Assembly: GCA_017308235.1 (NCBI GenBank)
Contig: JAFKFL010000034.1
Coordinates: 1 to 64,000, forward strand
Direction: 5' to 3'
DNA length: 64,000 nt
From: Alphaproteobacteria bacterium
GTDB taxonomy: Bacteria; Pseudomonadota; Alphaproteobacteria; Reyranellales; Reyranellaceae
The translations under genes were made by a program, and so were the position numbers. The notes under the pieces are model-generated. The model did not search any database, was not told where the DNA came from, and saw only the letters and a program-made list of their open reading frames with translations. Shown in pieces: positions 7,316 to 16,810 of this stretch (positions within the stretch are counted from its first letter, which is position 1; each line of letters opens with the position of its first letter).

Positions 7316-7972
7316 ATGGGCATGATCGATTTCAAGCGTCCGGACGGCTCGTCTTGCAAGGGCTATCTCGCCGAAGCGGGCAAGGGCAAGCCGGGCATCA
7401 TCGTGATCCAGGAATGGTGGGGTCTCAACGATCAGATCAAGAGCGTCGCCGATCGATTTGCATCAGCCGGCTACAACGCCCTGGCGCCCGACCTCTACAA
7501 AGGCCGCGTTACGCAAGATCCCGACGAGGCCAATCACATGATGACCGGTCTCGATTTCGTCGGGGCGTCGGATCAGGACATCGCGGGCGCGGTGAAGCAC
7601 GTCGCTGACCTCAGCCGCAAGGTGGGCGTCATGGGCTTCTGCCTGGGCGGCGCGCTCACCATTGCCGCCTGCGCGCGGGTGTCGGGTATCGCCTGCGGCG
7701 TGCCCTATTATGGTGTTCCGCCGACGCAACTGGCCGATCCGGCGAAGATCAAGATTCCCATCCAGGGTCATTTCGCCAACCAGGACGATTGGTGTACGCC
7801 GAAGGTCGTGGACGAATTCGCGGCGGCAATGACCAAAGCCGGCAACAAGCCCGAGGTCTATCGCTACGACGCAGCCCACGCCTTCGCCAAGGACGGTGGT
7901 GCGGCCTACGATGCTGCTGCCGCCAAGCAAGCGTGGGACCGCACGCTGGTCTTCCTGGGCAAGCACCTCTGA
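7316..7972 (+). CDS. Dienelactone hydrolase family protein
   Basis: A 218-residue alpha/beta hydrolase. The nucleophile motif is GFCLGGAL (Cys instead of Ser, as in dienelactone hydrolases), the acid is expected in the NQDDWCTP segment and the histidine in the AHAF segment near residue 183; the early Glu of IQEWWG, which activates the Cys, is also present. Members hydrolyse lactones or esters in aromatic or haloaromatic degradation. A strong ribosome site (GAGAGGAGG) precedes the ATG. It follows the acyl-CoA ligase and precedes an MFS gene, so all three may be one transcript. Confidence 0.92.
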   Translation: MGMIDFKRPDGSSCKGYLAEAGKGKPGIIVIQEWWGLNDQIKSVADRFASAGYNALAPDLYKGRVTQDPDEANHMMTGLDFVGASDQDIAGAVKHVADLSRKVGVMGFCLGGALTIAACARVSGIACGVPYYGVPPTQLADPAKIKIPIQGHFANQDDWCTPKVVDEFAAAMTKAGNKPEVYRYDAAHAFAKDGGAAYDAAAAKQAWDRTLVFLGKHL

Positions 7973-7992
7973 GCTCAGCGGAGCGCGCCGTC

Positions 7993-9357
7993 GTGGCGGC
8001 TCCCATACGACCGGCCCTCGGCCTTGCAATCGTGGGGCTTGGGGCTGCGCTCGCGCCGCTCGATATCGCCGTCAACGTCGCGCTACCGGCGATCACGGCA
8101 CACTTCGGGCTGGCGCTGGGCGACGTGCAATGGCTCGTGATCTGCTACGTCCTTGTCTACGGCTCGCTGATGCTGGTGTGTGGCAAGCTTGGCGATCTGG
8201 TGGGCCATCGCCTGGTATTCCGCGTGGGCCTCGGTCTCTCGGCGATCGGCTGCGCGGCCTGTGCGATGGCACCAAACTGGCCCTTGTTCCTGTGGGCGCG
8301 GGCGGGGCAGGGCATTGGCACCGCGCTTGCCCTTGCCTGTGGGCCGGCACTGTCGACCTCGCTCTATCCCGAAAGCCAACGTACCCGCGCGCTTGCCGGC
8401 TTTACGGCGAGCCAGGCGCTTGCGTCGACCATCGGACCGCTGCTGGCGGGCGTTCTGATCGAGGTCTGGGACTGGTCGGCCGTCTACTGGTTCCGGGTTC
8501 CAATCGCACTCGGTGCGCTCGCTTTGTCGGGGTTGCTGCCGGCGCCCCGGCGTGACAATCGGCCGTTCGATGCATTGGGGGCGGTGCTGCTTGCTTGTTG
8601 CATGAGCGCTCTCCTGCTGGCGCTCGTCCTGTCGCAGCGCGCTGTGCCGACCTGGCAGCCGTTGGCGCTGGCAATTGGCGCGTTGGTCGGCATCGCCATC
8701 TTCGTCCGCCACGAGAACCGGTTCGACGAACCGATCCTGCGGCCGGCGCTGTTCGCCGATGCCAGCTTCGCTATTCCCAATCTTCTCAGCGTGCTTACCA
8801 ATCTCGCAAACTTCGCGATCCTGCTGCTGACTCCTTACTATCTCGTCAATGTACTGGGCCTATCCGCGGCGATGTCGGGGCTCATGATCGCGCTTGCCTA
8901 TGTCGGCGGTACGGCCGGTGCACCGTTGGCCGCACGGCTGGTATCACGGTTCGGACAACGTCCGACCGCCTTTGCCGGCATAGTGGTGGTGGGCATCAGC
9001 CTGATGGTGTTGGGCTACACGACGAAAGATACGCCCCTGCCGCTGCTCGCGGCGATGTTGCTGGTCGAAGGCAGCGCCTACGGCCTGCTGGTCGTTGCCT
9101 ACACCGATATCGTGACCGGCACGCTCGCCCGACGCGATCGTGGCGTAGCCGGCGCTCTGGCGCTCGTGACGCGCACCCTCGGGATCGTGAGCGGCGCTTC
9201 CGTGTTGAGCGCCCTGCAAGCCCGCGGCGCCGCCGGGATCGACGGCGTCGAAGGCTTTCTCGCAGGCTATCGCTTCGCTTTCATGGCCGCAGGCGGCGGC
9301 CTGTTGGCGGCGCTCCTCCTCTCCTGCTTCTGGCCACGCGCCTGGTTCCGACGCTGA
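7993..9357 (+). CDS. MFS transporter, DHA2 (14-TM) drug/proton antiporter type
   Basis: A 454-residue membrane protein with alternating hydrophobic helices throughout. The first loop carries the MFS signature GKLGDLVGHRL, and the antiporter motif C region is seen in ASQALASTIGPLLAGVLIE. Its length and the number of hydrophobic segments suggest 13-14 helices, as in DHA2 exporters of the EmrB/QacA group. The GTG at 7993 is taken as start because it leaves a normal N-terminus just before the first helix; there is no in-frame ATG nearby. It sits 20 bases after the dienelactone hydrolase gene and probably exports a compound linked to that pathway or acts as a general efflux pump. Confidence 0.88.
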   Translation: MAAPIRPALGLAIVGLGAALAPLDIAVNVALPAITAHFGLALGDVQWLVICYVLVYGSLMLVCGKLGDLVGHRLVFRVGLGLSAIGCAACAMAPNWPLFLWARAGQGIGTALALACGPALSTSLYPESQRTRALAGFTASQALASTIGPLLAGVLIEVWDWSAVYWFRVPIALGALALSGLLPAPRRDNRPFDALGAVLLACCMSALLLALVLSQRAVPTWQPLALAIGALVGIAIFVRHENRFDEPILRPALFADASFAIPNLLSVLTNLANFAILLLTPYYLVNVLGLSAAMSGLMIALAYVGGTAGAPLAARLVSRFGQRPTAFAGIVVVGISLMVLGYTTKDTPLPLLAAMLLVEGSAYGLLVVAYTDIVTGTLARRDRGVAGALALVTRTLGIVSGASVLSALQARGAAGIDGVEGFLAGYRFAFMAAGGGLLAALLLSCFWPRAWFRR

Positions 9358-9362
9358 TTGCC

Positions 9363-10316
9363 TCAGTCCAGGGTAACGTGGCCGCGCTTGATGATGTCGG
9401 CAAAGGTTACGCTTTCCTTATTCACCTCGGCGCGCATGGCGGCGGGACCGAGATAGGTCGCCTTGGCGCCACCCTTGTCGAGCTTCTCCAGCACATCCGG
9501 CGCTTGCAAGGCTTCCTCGATCGCCTTGGCCATGCGCGTGATGATCGGTTCAGGGGTGCCGACAGGTGCGAGCAGCCCGTACCAGCTCTCGCCGCCTTCC
9601 TTGCCGTAGCCTTGCTCGCGCATTGTCGGGATGTCGGGCTTTTGCGGCCAGCGCTGGTTTCCAACGATGGCAAGTCCCTTCAGCCGGCCGGCCAGGATGT
9701 GCGGCAACACGGTCTGGTCGAACTGTGCCTGGATCTGACCGCCTAGAAGATCCTGCGTTGCCTGGGCGCTCCCCTTGTAGGGGACGTGCACCATCTTGAT
9801 CCCGGCCTCGATGTTCAGCATCTCGCCGAAGAGCTGCGTGATGGTGCCGAGCCCGGCCGAGCCGAAGTTCACCTTGCCTGGATTGGCCTTCACGTAAGCC
9901 ACGAACTCGGCGAGGGTGTTGGCGGGAACCGAGGGATGGACCGCAAGCGCCATCCACGAGGTCGACATGCGCGCCACGGTCGCGAAATCCTTGTCGGGAT
10001 CGATCGGAATCGGCTGCAGGTGACGCGTGATGGCGAGCATCGCCACGGTGGTCGCGAGGAAGCTGTAGCCGTCGGCGGGCTGGGTCTTGGCGATCTCTGC
10101 CCCCAGCATGCCCGAGGCACCGCCCTTGTTGTCGAACAGTATCGGCTGGCCGAGCAGCTGGCCCGCCTTCTCGAGCACGATGCGTGACGAGATGTCGGTG
10201 GGGCCGCCCGGCGGATAGGGCACGATCACCTTGATCTGCCGGCTGGGCCACGCATCGGCAAAAGCAGGTGCCGCGGCGGCAAAGCCCAGCGCAGAGATGA
10301 AGGTACGTCTTAGCAT
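9363..10316 (-). CDS. Tripartite tricarboxylate transporter receptor (TctC/Bug family)
   Basis: A 317-residue periplasmic solute-binding protein. The signal peptide MLRRTFISALGFAAAAPAFA is followed by WPSRQIKVIVPYPPGG, the Bug-family N-terminal signature, and later by NFGSAGLGT and a conserved HVPYKGSAQA motif. Bug proteins capture carboxylates or other small anions for TctAB-type carriers; no TctA or TctB gene is present, so this is an orphan receptor as is common in the family. The start is fixed by GGAGGAAAC directly before the ATG at 10316. It converges with the MFS gene at 9357 and is divergent from the amidohydrolase gene. Confidence 0.93.
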   Translation of the reverse strand: MLRRTFISALGFAAAAPAFADAWPSRQIKVIVPYPPGGPTDISSRIVLEKAGQLLGQPILFDNKGGASGMLGAEIAKTQPADGYSFLATTVAMLAITRHLQPIPIDPDKDFATVARMSTSWMALAVHPSVPANTLAEFVAYVKANPGKVNFGSAGLGTITQLFGEMLNIEAGIKMVHVPYKGSAQATQDLLGGQIQAQFDQTVLPHILAGRLKGLAIVGNQRWPQKPDIPTMREQGYGKEGGESWYGLLAPVGTPEPIITRMAKAIEEALQAPDVLEKLDKGGAKATYLGPAAMRAEVNKESVTFADIIKRGHVTLD

Positions 10317-10451
10317 GTTTCCTCCGATGGTCATTGGCGCAGCATTCCATGCCGCTTGTGCTAAGGTCCAGCGATGAAGAAGACTCCGAAGATCGCCTGC
10401 TGCAGCGCGAGCTTCGCATGACCCATCGCCCTGCAGGAAAAAGCAGCTTCC

Positions 10452-12089
10452 ATGAGCACTGTCGTCTATTCCGCCCGTCGCATCATTACCATGAATCCCA
10501 ACCTGCCTTTCGCCACGCATGTGGCGGTGCGCGACGGGCGCATCCTGGGGGCCGGGCCGATCGAATCGCTGAAAGGGTGGGGCAAGGTCGAAGTCGACGA
10601 TCGCTTCGCCGACAAGGTGATCTTGCCGGGATTTGTTGAAGGTCATAGCCATGCCTACGAAGGCGGCGTGTGGAAGTTTCCCTATGTCGGCTACTTCGAC
10701 CGCACGAGCCCCGATGGTGCGCTGGCACGCGGCCTCAAAAGCATCGACGAAGTCGTCGCGGCCTTGCAGGCGTACGAGACGAAAATGCCCCGCGACGGCT
10801 CGACTCTTCTGGCATGGGGATTCGATCCGATCTATTTCGGCGGACGGCGCATGAACCTCGCTGACCTCGATAAGGTTTCAGCGGCGCGGCCGGTGGTCGT
10901 GCTTCATTCCAATTTCCACGTCTTGAACGCCAATACGCCGGTTTTCGCCAAGGCCGGCATCACACGTCACACCAACGTACATGGCGTCGTGAAAGACGAA
11001 CACGGCGAGCCGACGGGTGAGCTGCAGGAAAACACGGCCAAATTCATGGCGTACAAGGCGGCCGGTGTCGAACTTGCTGCCATACTGTCGGACGATGCGG
11101 CAACCTGGGGATTTGCCAAGGTGGCCCAGCTCGCGGGCGTCACCACGGCGACCGACCTTCACAATACGTTGCCGGACAGCACCGTCGCGGCCTATCTGGC
11201 GGCGAGCGCATCGGTGGATTTTCCGCTGCGCCTGCTGCCGGCATTTGCGGCCTTCTCGATGCCGCCCGATGAAGGGATCGCGCGATTGAAAGAGCTCGCG
11301 AAGAAGAACAACGAGCGGCTGCGCTTCCAGCTCGTCAAGATCATCACTGACGGCTCGATCCAGGGGCTGTCGGCGCGAATGCGTTGGCCCGGCTACTATG
11401 ATGGGACGCCCAATGGTGTCTGGAATGTCGGGCCGGACGAGATCGACCGATTGCTGCTTGCCTATCATCGAGCCGGTCTCCAGGTCCACATCCATACCAA
11501 CGGTGACGAAGCATCCGAGGTCGCGATCGAGGCGGTCGAGCGGGCACTGGCCGCGGCGCCCCGTTGGGATCATCGCCACACCTTGCAGCATGCGCAGATG
11601 GCGGACGCGGGACAGTTCCGGCGCCTGAAGGCGTTGGGCATGTGCGCAAACCTCTTCGCCAACCACCTCTTCTATTGGGGGGACGTCCACTACGCGAAGA
11701 CACTCGGCCCCGAGCGAGCCGAGCGTATGGATGCCTGTGGAACCGCGCTCAAGCTTGGCGTACCGCTCGCCATTCATTGCGATGCGCCGGTGACGCCGAT
11801 TGGGCCGCTATTCACGGCCTGGTGCGCCGTGAATCGTCTTACCGCGTCGGGACGCACCTTGGGCGAGGCAGAGAAGATTTCTGTCGCCGATGCGTTGCAC
11901 GCGATTACTTTGGGTGCTGCCTACACGCTGAAGCTCGATGAGGAGCTGGGCAGCATCGATGTTGGCAAGCGGGCCGACTTCGCCATCCTCGACGATGACC
12001 CGCTCGCCGTTCCGCCGGAGAAACTCAATGATGTTGGCGTGTGGGGGACAGTGCTGGGCGGCCGCGTCTTTGAGGCACCGAGGGTGTGA
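10452..12089 (+). CDS. Amidohydrolase family protein (YtcJ-like, amidohydrolase 3)
   Basis: A 545-residue metal-dependent hydrolase. Visible landmarks are the PGFVEGHSHAYEG metal-ligand motif near residues 58-70, a HIHTNGD segment (His ligand), HTLQHAQMAD, and AIHCDAPVTPIGP with an Asp near the C-terminal end of the barrel, followed by the usual ADFAILDDDPL beta-sandwich tail. The family hydrolyses amides or related C-N bonds; no substrate can be named. Its stop codon overlaps the GTG start of the CobW-type gene by 4 bases, which suggests coordinated synthesis with that metallochaperone-like GTPase. Confidence 0.9.
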   Translation: MSTVVYSARRIITMNPNLPFATHVAVRDGRILGAGPIESLKGWGKVEVDDRFADKVILPGFVEGHSHAYEGGVWKFPYVGYFDRTSPDGALARGLKSIDEVVAALQAYETKMPRDGSTLLAWGFDPIYFGGRRMNLADLDKVSAARPVVVLHSNFHVLNANTPVFAKAGITRHTNVHGVVKDEHGEPTGELQENTAKFMAYKAAGVELAAILSDDAATWGFAKVAQLAGVTTATDLHNTLPDSTVAAYLAASASVDFPLRLLPAFAAFSMPPDEGIARLKELAKKNNERLRFQLVKIITDGSIQGLSARMRWPGYYDGTPNGVWNVGPDEIDRLLLAYHRAGLQVHIHTNGDEASEVAIEAVERALAAAPRWDHRHTLQHAQMADAGQFRRLKALGMCANLFANHLFYWGDVHYAKTLGPERAERMDACGTALKLGVPLAIHCDAPVTPIGPLFTAWCAVNRLTASGRTLGEAEKISVADALHAITLGAAYTLKLDEELGSIDVGKRADFAILDDDPLAVPPEKLNDVGVWGTVLGGRVFEAPRV

Positions 12090-12964
12090 CGGCGCCCATT
12101 CCCTTCACTGTCATTGGTGGCTTCCTGGGAGCCGGCAAGACGACTCTGCTCAATCGTCTGCTGGCCGGTGCGGAGGGCCGGCGGCTCGCCGTCCTCGTCA
12201 ACGATTTCGGTGCGCTCGATATCGACGGCGAGCTGGTCGCCAAACATGGCGGTGACACGATCGCGCTTTCCAACGGCTGCCTGTGCTGCACCATCGGTGA
12301 TTCGCTGGTGGCGACGTTGCTCGCCCTGCTTGAGCGCTCAGATGAGTTCGATCACATCGTCGTCGAAGCGTCCGGCGTCGCCGATCCAGGCCGAATCGCC
12401 GATCTCGCCACCCTCGAGGCGCGTCTCCATCGTGACGGCGTCATAGTCGTCGTCGACGCAGATGACGTGCAGCGACGCGCTGCCGATCGGCGTGTCGGCG
12501 ATACGGTATTACGCCAGCTCAAGGCGGCCGACCTCCTGGTCCTGAACAAGATCGATTTGGCCGACGATCCCTCTGTCGTGCGGACATGGCTCGACGGTCA
12601 GTCCATGGCGCCCGTTCTGGAAGCACGGCATGCCGACGTGACGCTTGCTCTTGTGTTCGGACTGGACCAACACGGCGTTTCACAGAGCGATGGCAATCCA
12701 AAGCCCTTTCGGAGCTGGTCTTACAGTTGGCCTGATCCGGTCGATCGCTCTGCCTTGCTGGCCATGCTGGACGAGGTACCGTCTCACGTCCTGCGGGCCA
12801 AGGGCATCGTGCGCTTTGCCGACTCTGCCGACCGGCGATCGATCGTGCACATGGTCGGCCGCCGCGTCGATATCAGCGAAGATGGTTCATGGCCCGGCGA
12901 CGTGGAGTCGCGACTGGTGCTTGTCGGTACGGGCGCCATGCTACATTCCTTCGAAAGGGAGTGA
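12086..12964 (+). CDS. CobW/ZNG1-type metallochaperone GTPase
   Basis: A 292-residue P-loop GTPase. The Walker A motif is GGFLGAGKTT (residues 11-20) and the metal-binding motif is GCLCC (64-68), with NKID as the G4 motif. This architecture belongs to the COG0523/CobW family, whose members load zinc, cobalt or other metals into client enzymes. The C-terminal CobW_C domain is present but short and lacks a His-rich tail. The GTG start overlaps the amidohydrolase stop (GTGA), so that metalloenzyme is a plausible client; this is an inference from gene order. Confidence 0.88.
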   Translation: MTAPIPFTVIGGFLGAGKTTLLNRLLAGAEGRRLAVLVNDFGALDIDGELVAKHGGDTIALSNGCLCCTIGDSLVATLLALLERSDEFDHIVVEASGVADPGRIADLATLEARLHRDGVIVVVDADDVQRRAADRRVGDTVLRQLKAADLLVLNKIDLADDPSVVRTWLDGQSMAPVLEARHADVTLALVFGLDQHGVSQSDGNPKPFRSWSYSWPDPVDRSALLAMLDEVPSHVLRAKGIVRFADSADRRSIVHMVGRRVDISEDGSWPGDVESRLVLVGTGAMLHSFERE

Positions 12965-12970
12965 AGCGAG

Positions 12971-13786
12971 ATGGCCGGCAGACTGAAGGACAGAGTGGCG
13001 ATCGTGGTGGGCGCAGGCTCGAGCGGTCCCGGCTGGGGCAACGGCAAATGCACCGCTGTCACCTTTGCCCGCGAGGGAGCCAAGGTTTTTTGCGTTGACC
13101 GCAAACGTGCTGCGGCGGACGAGACCGTCGGCTTGATTGTCAAGGAAGGTGGCGACGCTGCTTCCTTCGAATGTGATGCCTCGAACAATGCCCAGGTGAA
13201 GGCGATGGTCGACGCCTGCATGGCCAAATGGGGTCGGGTGGACATCCTCGACAACAACGTCGGCATTGGCTCGACCGGCGGCCCTGTCGAGCTTTCCGAG
13301 GACGAGTGGCAGCGGGTATTCAACGTCAACGTGACGAGCTTCTTTCTTACCGCCAAGCATGTGCTTCCGGTCATGGAGGCGCAGGGCAGGGGAGCGATCG
13401 TCAACGTGAGCTCGATTGCTTCGATCCGCACGCCCAAGGGCATCTCCTACGTCGCCTACAACGCGTCCAAGGGCGCCGTGAATTCGCTCACCATGGCAAT
13501 CGCCTCGGAATATGCATCCAAGGGCATCCGCTGCAATGCGATCCTGCCGGGCCTGATGCACACGCCCATGATCGACTTCCTCGCCGAGGAGTACGCCAAG
13601 GGCGAGAAGGATCACAACCAGGCCTATGACAAGATGATCGCCATCCGCAATCGTGCCTCGCCGACGGGCAAGATGGGCACCGGCTGGGACACCGCCAACG
13701 CTGCCTTGTTCCTGGCTTCCGACGAAGCGGCGTACGTGAACGGCCATCTGCTGGTGGTCGACGGCGGCATTACGCTTCGCGCCTGA
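12971..13786 (+). CDS. Short-chain dehydrogenase/reductase (SDR)
   Basis: A 271-residue NAD(P)-dependent oxidoreductase of the classical SDR type. It has the N-terminal cofactor loop VVGAGSSGPGWGNG, which is longer than the usual TGxxxGIG. The NNAG motif reads DNNVG. The catalytic Ser lies in VNVSSIAS and the Tyr/Lys pair in YNASK. The C-terminal GHLLVVDGG is typical. The gene starts 6 bases after the CobW gene and ends 4 bases before the stop of NAD kinase on the other strand. It may act on the product of the amidohydrolase, but no substrate can be read from the sequence. Confidence 0.92.
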   Translation: MAGRLKDRVAIVVGAGSSGPGWGNGKCTAVTFAREGAKVFCVDRKRAAADETVGLIVKEGGDAASFECDASNNAQVKAMVDACMAKWGRVDILDNNVGIGSTGGPVELSEDEWQRVFNVNVTSFFLTAKHVLPVMEAQGRGAIVNVSSIASIRTPKGISYVAYNASKGAVNSLTMAIASEYASKGIRCNAILPGLMHTPMIDFLAEEYAKGEKDHNQAYDKMIAIRNRASPTGKMGTGWDTANAALFLASDEAAYVNGHLLVVDGGITLRA

Positions 13787-13789
13787 TCG

Positions 13790-14572
13790 TCAGGGAGCGA
13801 ATTGCTCCTTGAGGATGCGCTCCTCGAGATCGTGCTCAGGATCGAACAGCAGGGTGAGCCGGATGTCGTTGGCCTCCGTCACTGTCACTTTGACCACATC
13901 GGCGATCTCCACCGAGTCGGCCGCGGCGGCAACAGGACGCTTGCGTGGATCGAGTATGGTGAAAGCGACCTTGCTTTTGTGAGGCAACAGCGCGCCGCGC
14001 CAGCGCCGCGGCCGAAAGGCATTGATCGGCGTCAGTGCGAGCAGGCCGGCACCCAACGGCAGGATCGGGCCGTGGGCGGAGAGATTGTAGGCCGTTGATC
14101 CGGCCGGCGTCGCGACAAGGGCACCGTCGCAATGGAGGTCCGGCAGACGCAGATGCCCGTCGATCGCGACGGCGATACGCGCCGTCTGGCGGCTTGAGCG
14201 CAGCAGTGAAACCTCGTTGATGGCGATTACTTCGTGGCGCCGGCCGCGAGTGTTCGTCGCGACCATACGCAAGGGAATGAGCGTCACCTTCCGGGCAGCC
14301 TTCAAGCGGGCCGGCAGGCCACCGGCGCGATACTGATTCAGCAGGAAGCCCACCGTACCGAGGTTCATGCCGAAGATCGGCGTGCCGCGGCGAATGTTGC
14401 GATGGAGGGCATTCAACATCAGCCCGTCGCCTCCCAGGGCCACGATGATATCTGCCTGCGCCGGCGTCACGCTGCCATAGCGTTTCACCAGCGCCACGCG
14501 GGCGGCTCGGGCGACCGGCGTCGAGGCGGCGATGAAGGCCAGGCGAGGAGCGGAACTGGAAGGGACTGACAT
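13790..14572 (-). CDS. nadK: NAD kinase
   Basis: A 260-residue protein with the GGDG motif (VALGGDGLML), the NxGxxGFL motif (MNLGTVGFLL) and the conserved TPAGSTAYNLSAHGPI block of the diacylglycerol/NAD kinase fold. It phosphorylates NAD to NADP with ATP in the cytosol and is expected to be essential. It lies convergent to the SDR gene, and its start at 14572 is divergent from the dioxygenase gene at 14671. The length agrees with alphaproteobacterial NadK proteins, which are shorter than those of enterobacteria. Confidence 0.96.
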   Translation of the reverse strand: MSVPSSSAPRLAFIAASTPVARAARVALVKRYGSVTPAQADIIVALGGDGLMLNALHRNIRRGTPIFGMNLGTVGFLLNQYRAGGLPARLKAARKVTLIPLRMVATNTRGRRHEVIAINEVSLLRSSRQTARIAVAIDGHLRLPDLHCDGALVATPAGSTAYNLSAHGPILPLGAGLLALTPINAFRPRRWRGALLPHKSKVAFTILDPRKRPVAAAADSVEIADVVKVTVTEANDIRLTLLFDPEHDLEERILKEQFAP

Positions 14573-14670
14573 TGGGCCTCGGCGACGCGTAGAACGGAAT
14601 TCGCACTATAGCGGCTGACTACGTGGTTGCGATAAAATACCCGTTCAAAGCGAGCCGGAGGAGGAACGTG

Positions 14671-15546
14671 ATGGAACTGGTTCCGCTGGGGCCGGGCTTC
14701 GGCGTGGAAGTCAGAGGCATCGATATCCTTGACGTCGCCACTGACGCCGACGCCTACAAGGCGGTGCGCAGTGCGTTCGAGGAACATTCGCTGCTGGTGT
14801 TTCGCGACCAGCCGATTGCCGACGACGTCCAGGCTGCATACAGCCGCGCCTTCGGACCGCTCGAACTGACCAAGGTGTCGTCGCTCGGCCAAAATACGTT
14901 CTATTCGCGCCTCACCAACAAGGCGAACGGCAAGGTGGTGCCGCCTGACCATCGCCAGGTGCTGGTCGCCAAGGCGAATGCCCTTTGGCACACCGATTCG
15001 TCGTTCAAGACGACGCCGGCTCTCGCCTCCGTCCTGACGGCTCGTGTGCTGCCGGAGGACGGCGGCGAGACCGAGTTCACCTCGACGCGGCTCGCCTGGG
15101 AGCGGTTGCCAGCCGATTTGCAGGCCCGCCTGACGGACGCGGTGGCGACGCACTCCTACGCCAACAGCCGTGACCAAATTCACCCCGACCTCGCGACCGA
15201 GATGGAGCGCCGGTCCCTGCCGCCGGTGCGCTGGCGGCTCAACTGGCGCAATCCGACCAACGATCGTCGCGCGCTCTATGTCGCGAGCCACGCCTACGCC
15301 ATCGACGGCATGGACGATCGTGACGCACGCCAGCTCCTGGCACAGCTTCTCGACGAGGCGACGCGTCGCGAGTTCGTCTACAGCCACAAATGGCGCCAAG
15401 GCGACGCGGTAATGTGGGACAACCGTGCCATGCTCCACCGCGGGCGGCCTTGGGATTATGCCCGCGAGCGTACCATGGTGCGCACCACGATCTCGGCGAC
15501 AACGGCGGATGGACTCGACCAGGTGAGGCCGTCCGGTCTCCACTGA
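14671..15546 (+). CDS. TauD/TfdA-family Fe(II)/2-oxoglutarate dioxygenase
   Basis: A 291-residue dioxygenase. The iron triad is visible as the HTD in LWHTDSSFK and the distal His in MLHRG; the Arg that binds 2-oxoglutarate follows in YARERTMVRTT. The family hydroxylates sulfonates, aryloxyacids, gamma-butyrobetaine or similar small acids with release of CO2; the substrate is unresolved. The ATG at 14671 is chosen because GGAGGAGG precedes it and homologues start with a short ME(L/I)xPLxPxxGxEV-type N-terminus; a GTG 48 bases upstream also exists. No transporter or regulator is adjacent. Confidence 0.92.
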   Translation: MELVPLGPGFGVEVRGIDILDVATDADAYKAVRSAFEEHSLLVFRDQPIADDVQAAYSRAFGPLELTKVSSLGQNTFYSRLTNKANGKVVPPDHRQVLVAKANALWHTDSSFKTTPALASVLTARVLPEDGGETEFTSTRLAWERLPADLQARLTDAVATHSYANSRDQIHPDLATEMERRSLPPVRWRLNWRNPTNDRRALYVASHAYAIDGMDDRDARQLLAQLLDEATRREFVYSHKWRQGDAVMWDNRAMLHRGRPWDYARERTMVRTTISATTADGLDQVRPSGLH

Positions 15547-15567
15547 TCGGGTCGAGCGGCCGAGAGG

Positions 15568-16773
15568 TTAGGGAAGGCTCCAGCCACCGGCGCCGCGCAG
15601 GCCGAAGATCGCTTGCGGCTGATCGACGTCCTTCAGCACGTGAAGGCCGAGCGATTCGATGTCCCTCGGCGGCAACAGCTCAGCAAGAGCAGCGGAGAGC
15701 AGGACAGGCCGGCTTAGCGGCACGCAAAGCTTCTCCAACCGAGCGGTGTGGTTCACAGCCGGGCCGATCACCGTGAAGTCGAGCCGATTGCTGGCGCCGA
15801 TGTTACCGAACATCACTTCGCCGATATGCAATGCCAAGCCAAAGCGTACAGCGGGCTCGTCGGCGGCAGCGCGGATACCGTTCAATATGGTGATCGCGTC
15901 GGCCACGGAACCGGCGGCGCGCACCACCTTTAGGGCCACCTGGCCACGGTTGGCTGGCGTTGGCACGGGAAAGATGCACAACATGCCGTCGCCCATGAAC
16001 TTCAGGATCTCGCCACCCGCGCCAGTGACGATCTTGCCCATCACGTCGAAGTAGTCGTTCAGCAGATTGATCACTATATCGCGCGGCAGGGTATCGGACG
16101 CGCGCGTGAAACCGCGCAAGTCGCAGTACCAGATGACCGCTTCGATCGTCTGACCGTCGCCACGCTTGACCTCACCGGCAAGGATCCTCTGGCCGGCCGT
16201 GCGGCCGACGTAGGCATCAAGCAGATGGGTTGCGGTATCGCGCAACGAATGGATCTCGACCAGGCGCGTGAAGGCGAACTGCAGCAGGTACATGCGATCA
16301 AGATCGGTCGACGAGAAACCACCTGGTCGGTCGGACACGACGCTCAACGCATCGACGTGGCCGTTGGTGAACAGCAATGGCAGGGCGACGTAATCCGTCG
16401 CGCCTTCGCCCTTGAGCTGGCGCAGAAGCGGTGCCTGAGGCTCGGTTTCATCGAGACGGAAGCGGATGGTCTTCTGCTGCTCGAAGACAATGGGCAGCGG
16501 ATTGTCCCGGTACTCCGCATCGTCGACCGGGACATGCGGCCGGATGCCGACTTCGATGCCGCGGCCGCGTCGCCAGAAGTAGCCCTTGCCGGCGAATTCG
16601 GGGTGCAGTGTGAGCTGGAAATAGGCCAGGCGATACAGCGGAATATCGGCCAGCACGAGCTGCTCGCCGGCGGCGGCGACGAGTTCGGCAGTGTCGGTGA
16701 TGCGATAGGCTTCGGTGACGAACCAGCGGGCTACTGGGTCGCTGTAGACACGCTGGGCGATATCGTCGTCCAT
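15568..16773 (-). CDS. Class III adenylate/guanylate cyclase with N-terminal sensor region
   Basis: A 401-residue protein. The C-terminal catalytic domain (about 205-395) contains the metal-binding Asp of YCDLRGFTRASD, the second Asp in KFMGDGMLCIFP, and the base- and transition-state-stabilising stretch LDFTVIGPAVNHTARLE. The K in ILKFMGDG and the D in RLDFT favour adenylate over guanylate cyclase. Residues 1-200 form an uncharacterised region with GAF-like features (DYVALPLLFTNGHVDALSV), a likely signal input. No membrane segment is seen, so it should be a soluble cAMP-producing enzyme. The gene lies 37 bases beyond the stop of the radical SAM gene on the same strand. Confidence 0.88.
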   Translation of the reverse strand: MDDDIAQRVYSDPVARWFVTEAYRITDTAELVAAAGEQLVLADIPLYRLAYFQLTLHPEFAGKGYFWRRGRGIEVGIRPHVPVDDAEYRDNPLPIVFEQQKTIRFRLDETEPQAPLLRQLKGEGATDYVALPLLFTNGHVDALSVVSDRPGGFSSTDLDRMYLLQFAFTRLVEIHSLRDTATHLLDAYVGRTAGQRILAGEVKRGDGQTIEAVIWYCDLRGFTRASDTLPRDIVINLLNDYFDVMGKIVTGAGGEILKFMGDGMLCIFPVPTPANRGQVALKVVRAAGSVADAITILNGIRAAADEPAVRFGLALHIGEVMFGNIGASNRLDFTVIGPAVNHTARLEKLCVPLSRPVLLSAALAELLPPRDIESLGLHVLKDVDQPQAIFGLRGAGGWSLP

Positions 16774-16810
16774 GGCCGAACCATAACCCGGTCCGGCCAC
16801 GGCCGTGACA

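Noticed and set aside
14485..15543. 352-residue minus-strand frame opposite the dioxygenase
   Set aside because: The plus strand encodes a TauD protein with intact iron and 2-oxoglutarate residues; the antisense frame is a shadow.
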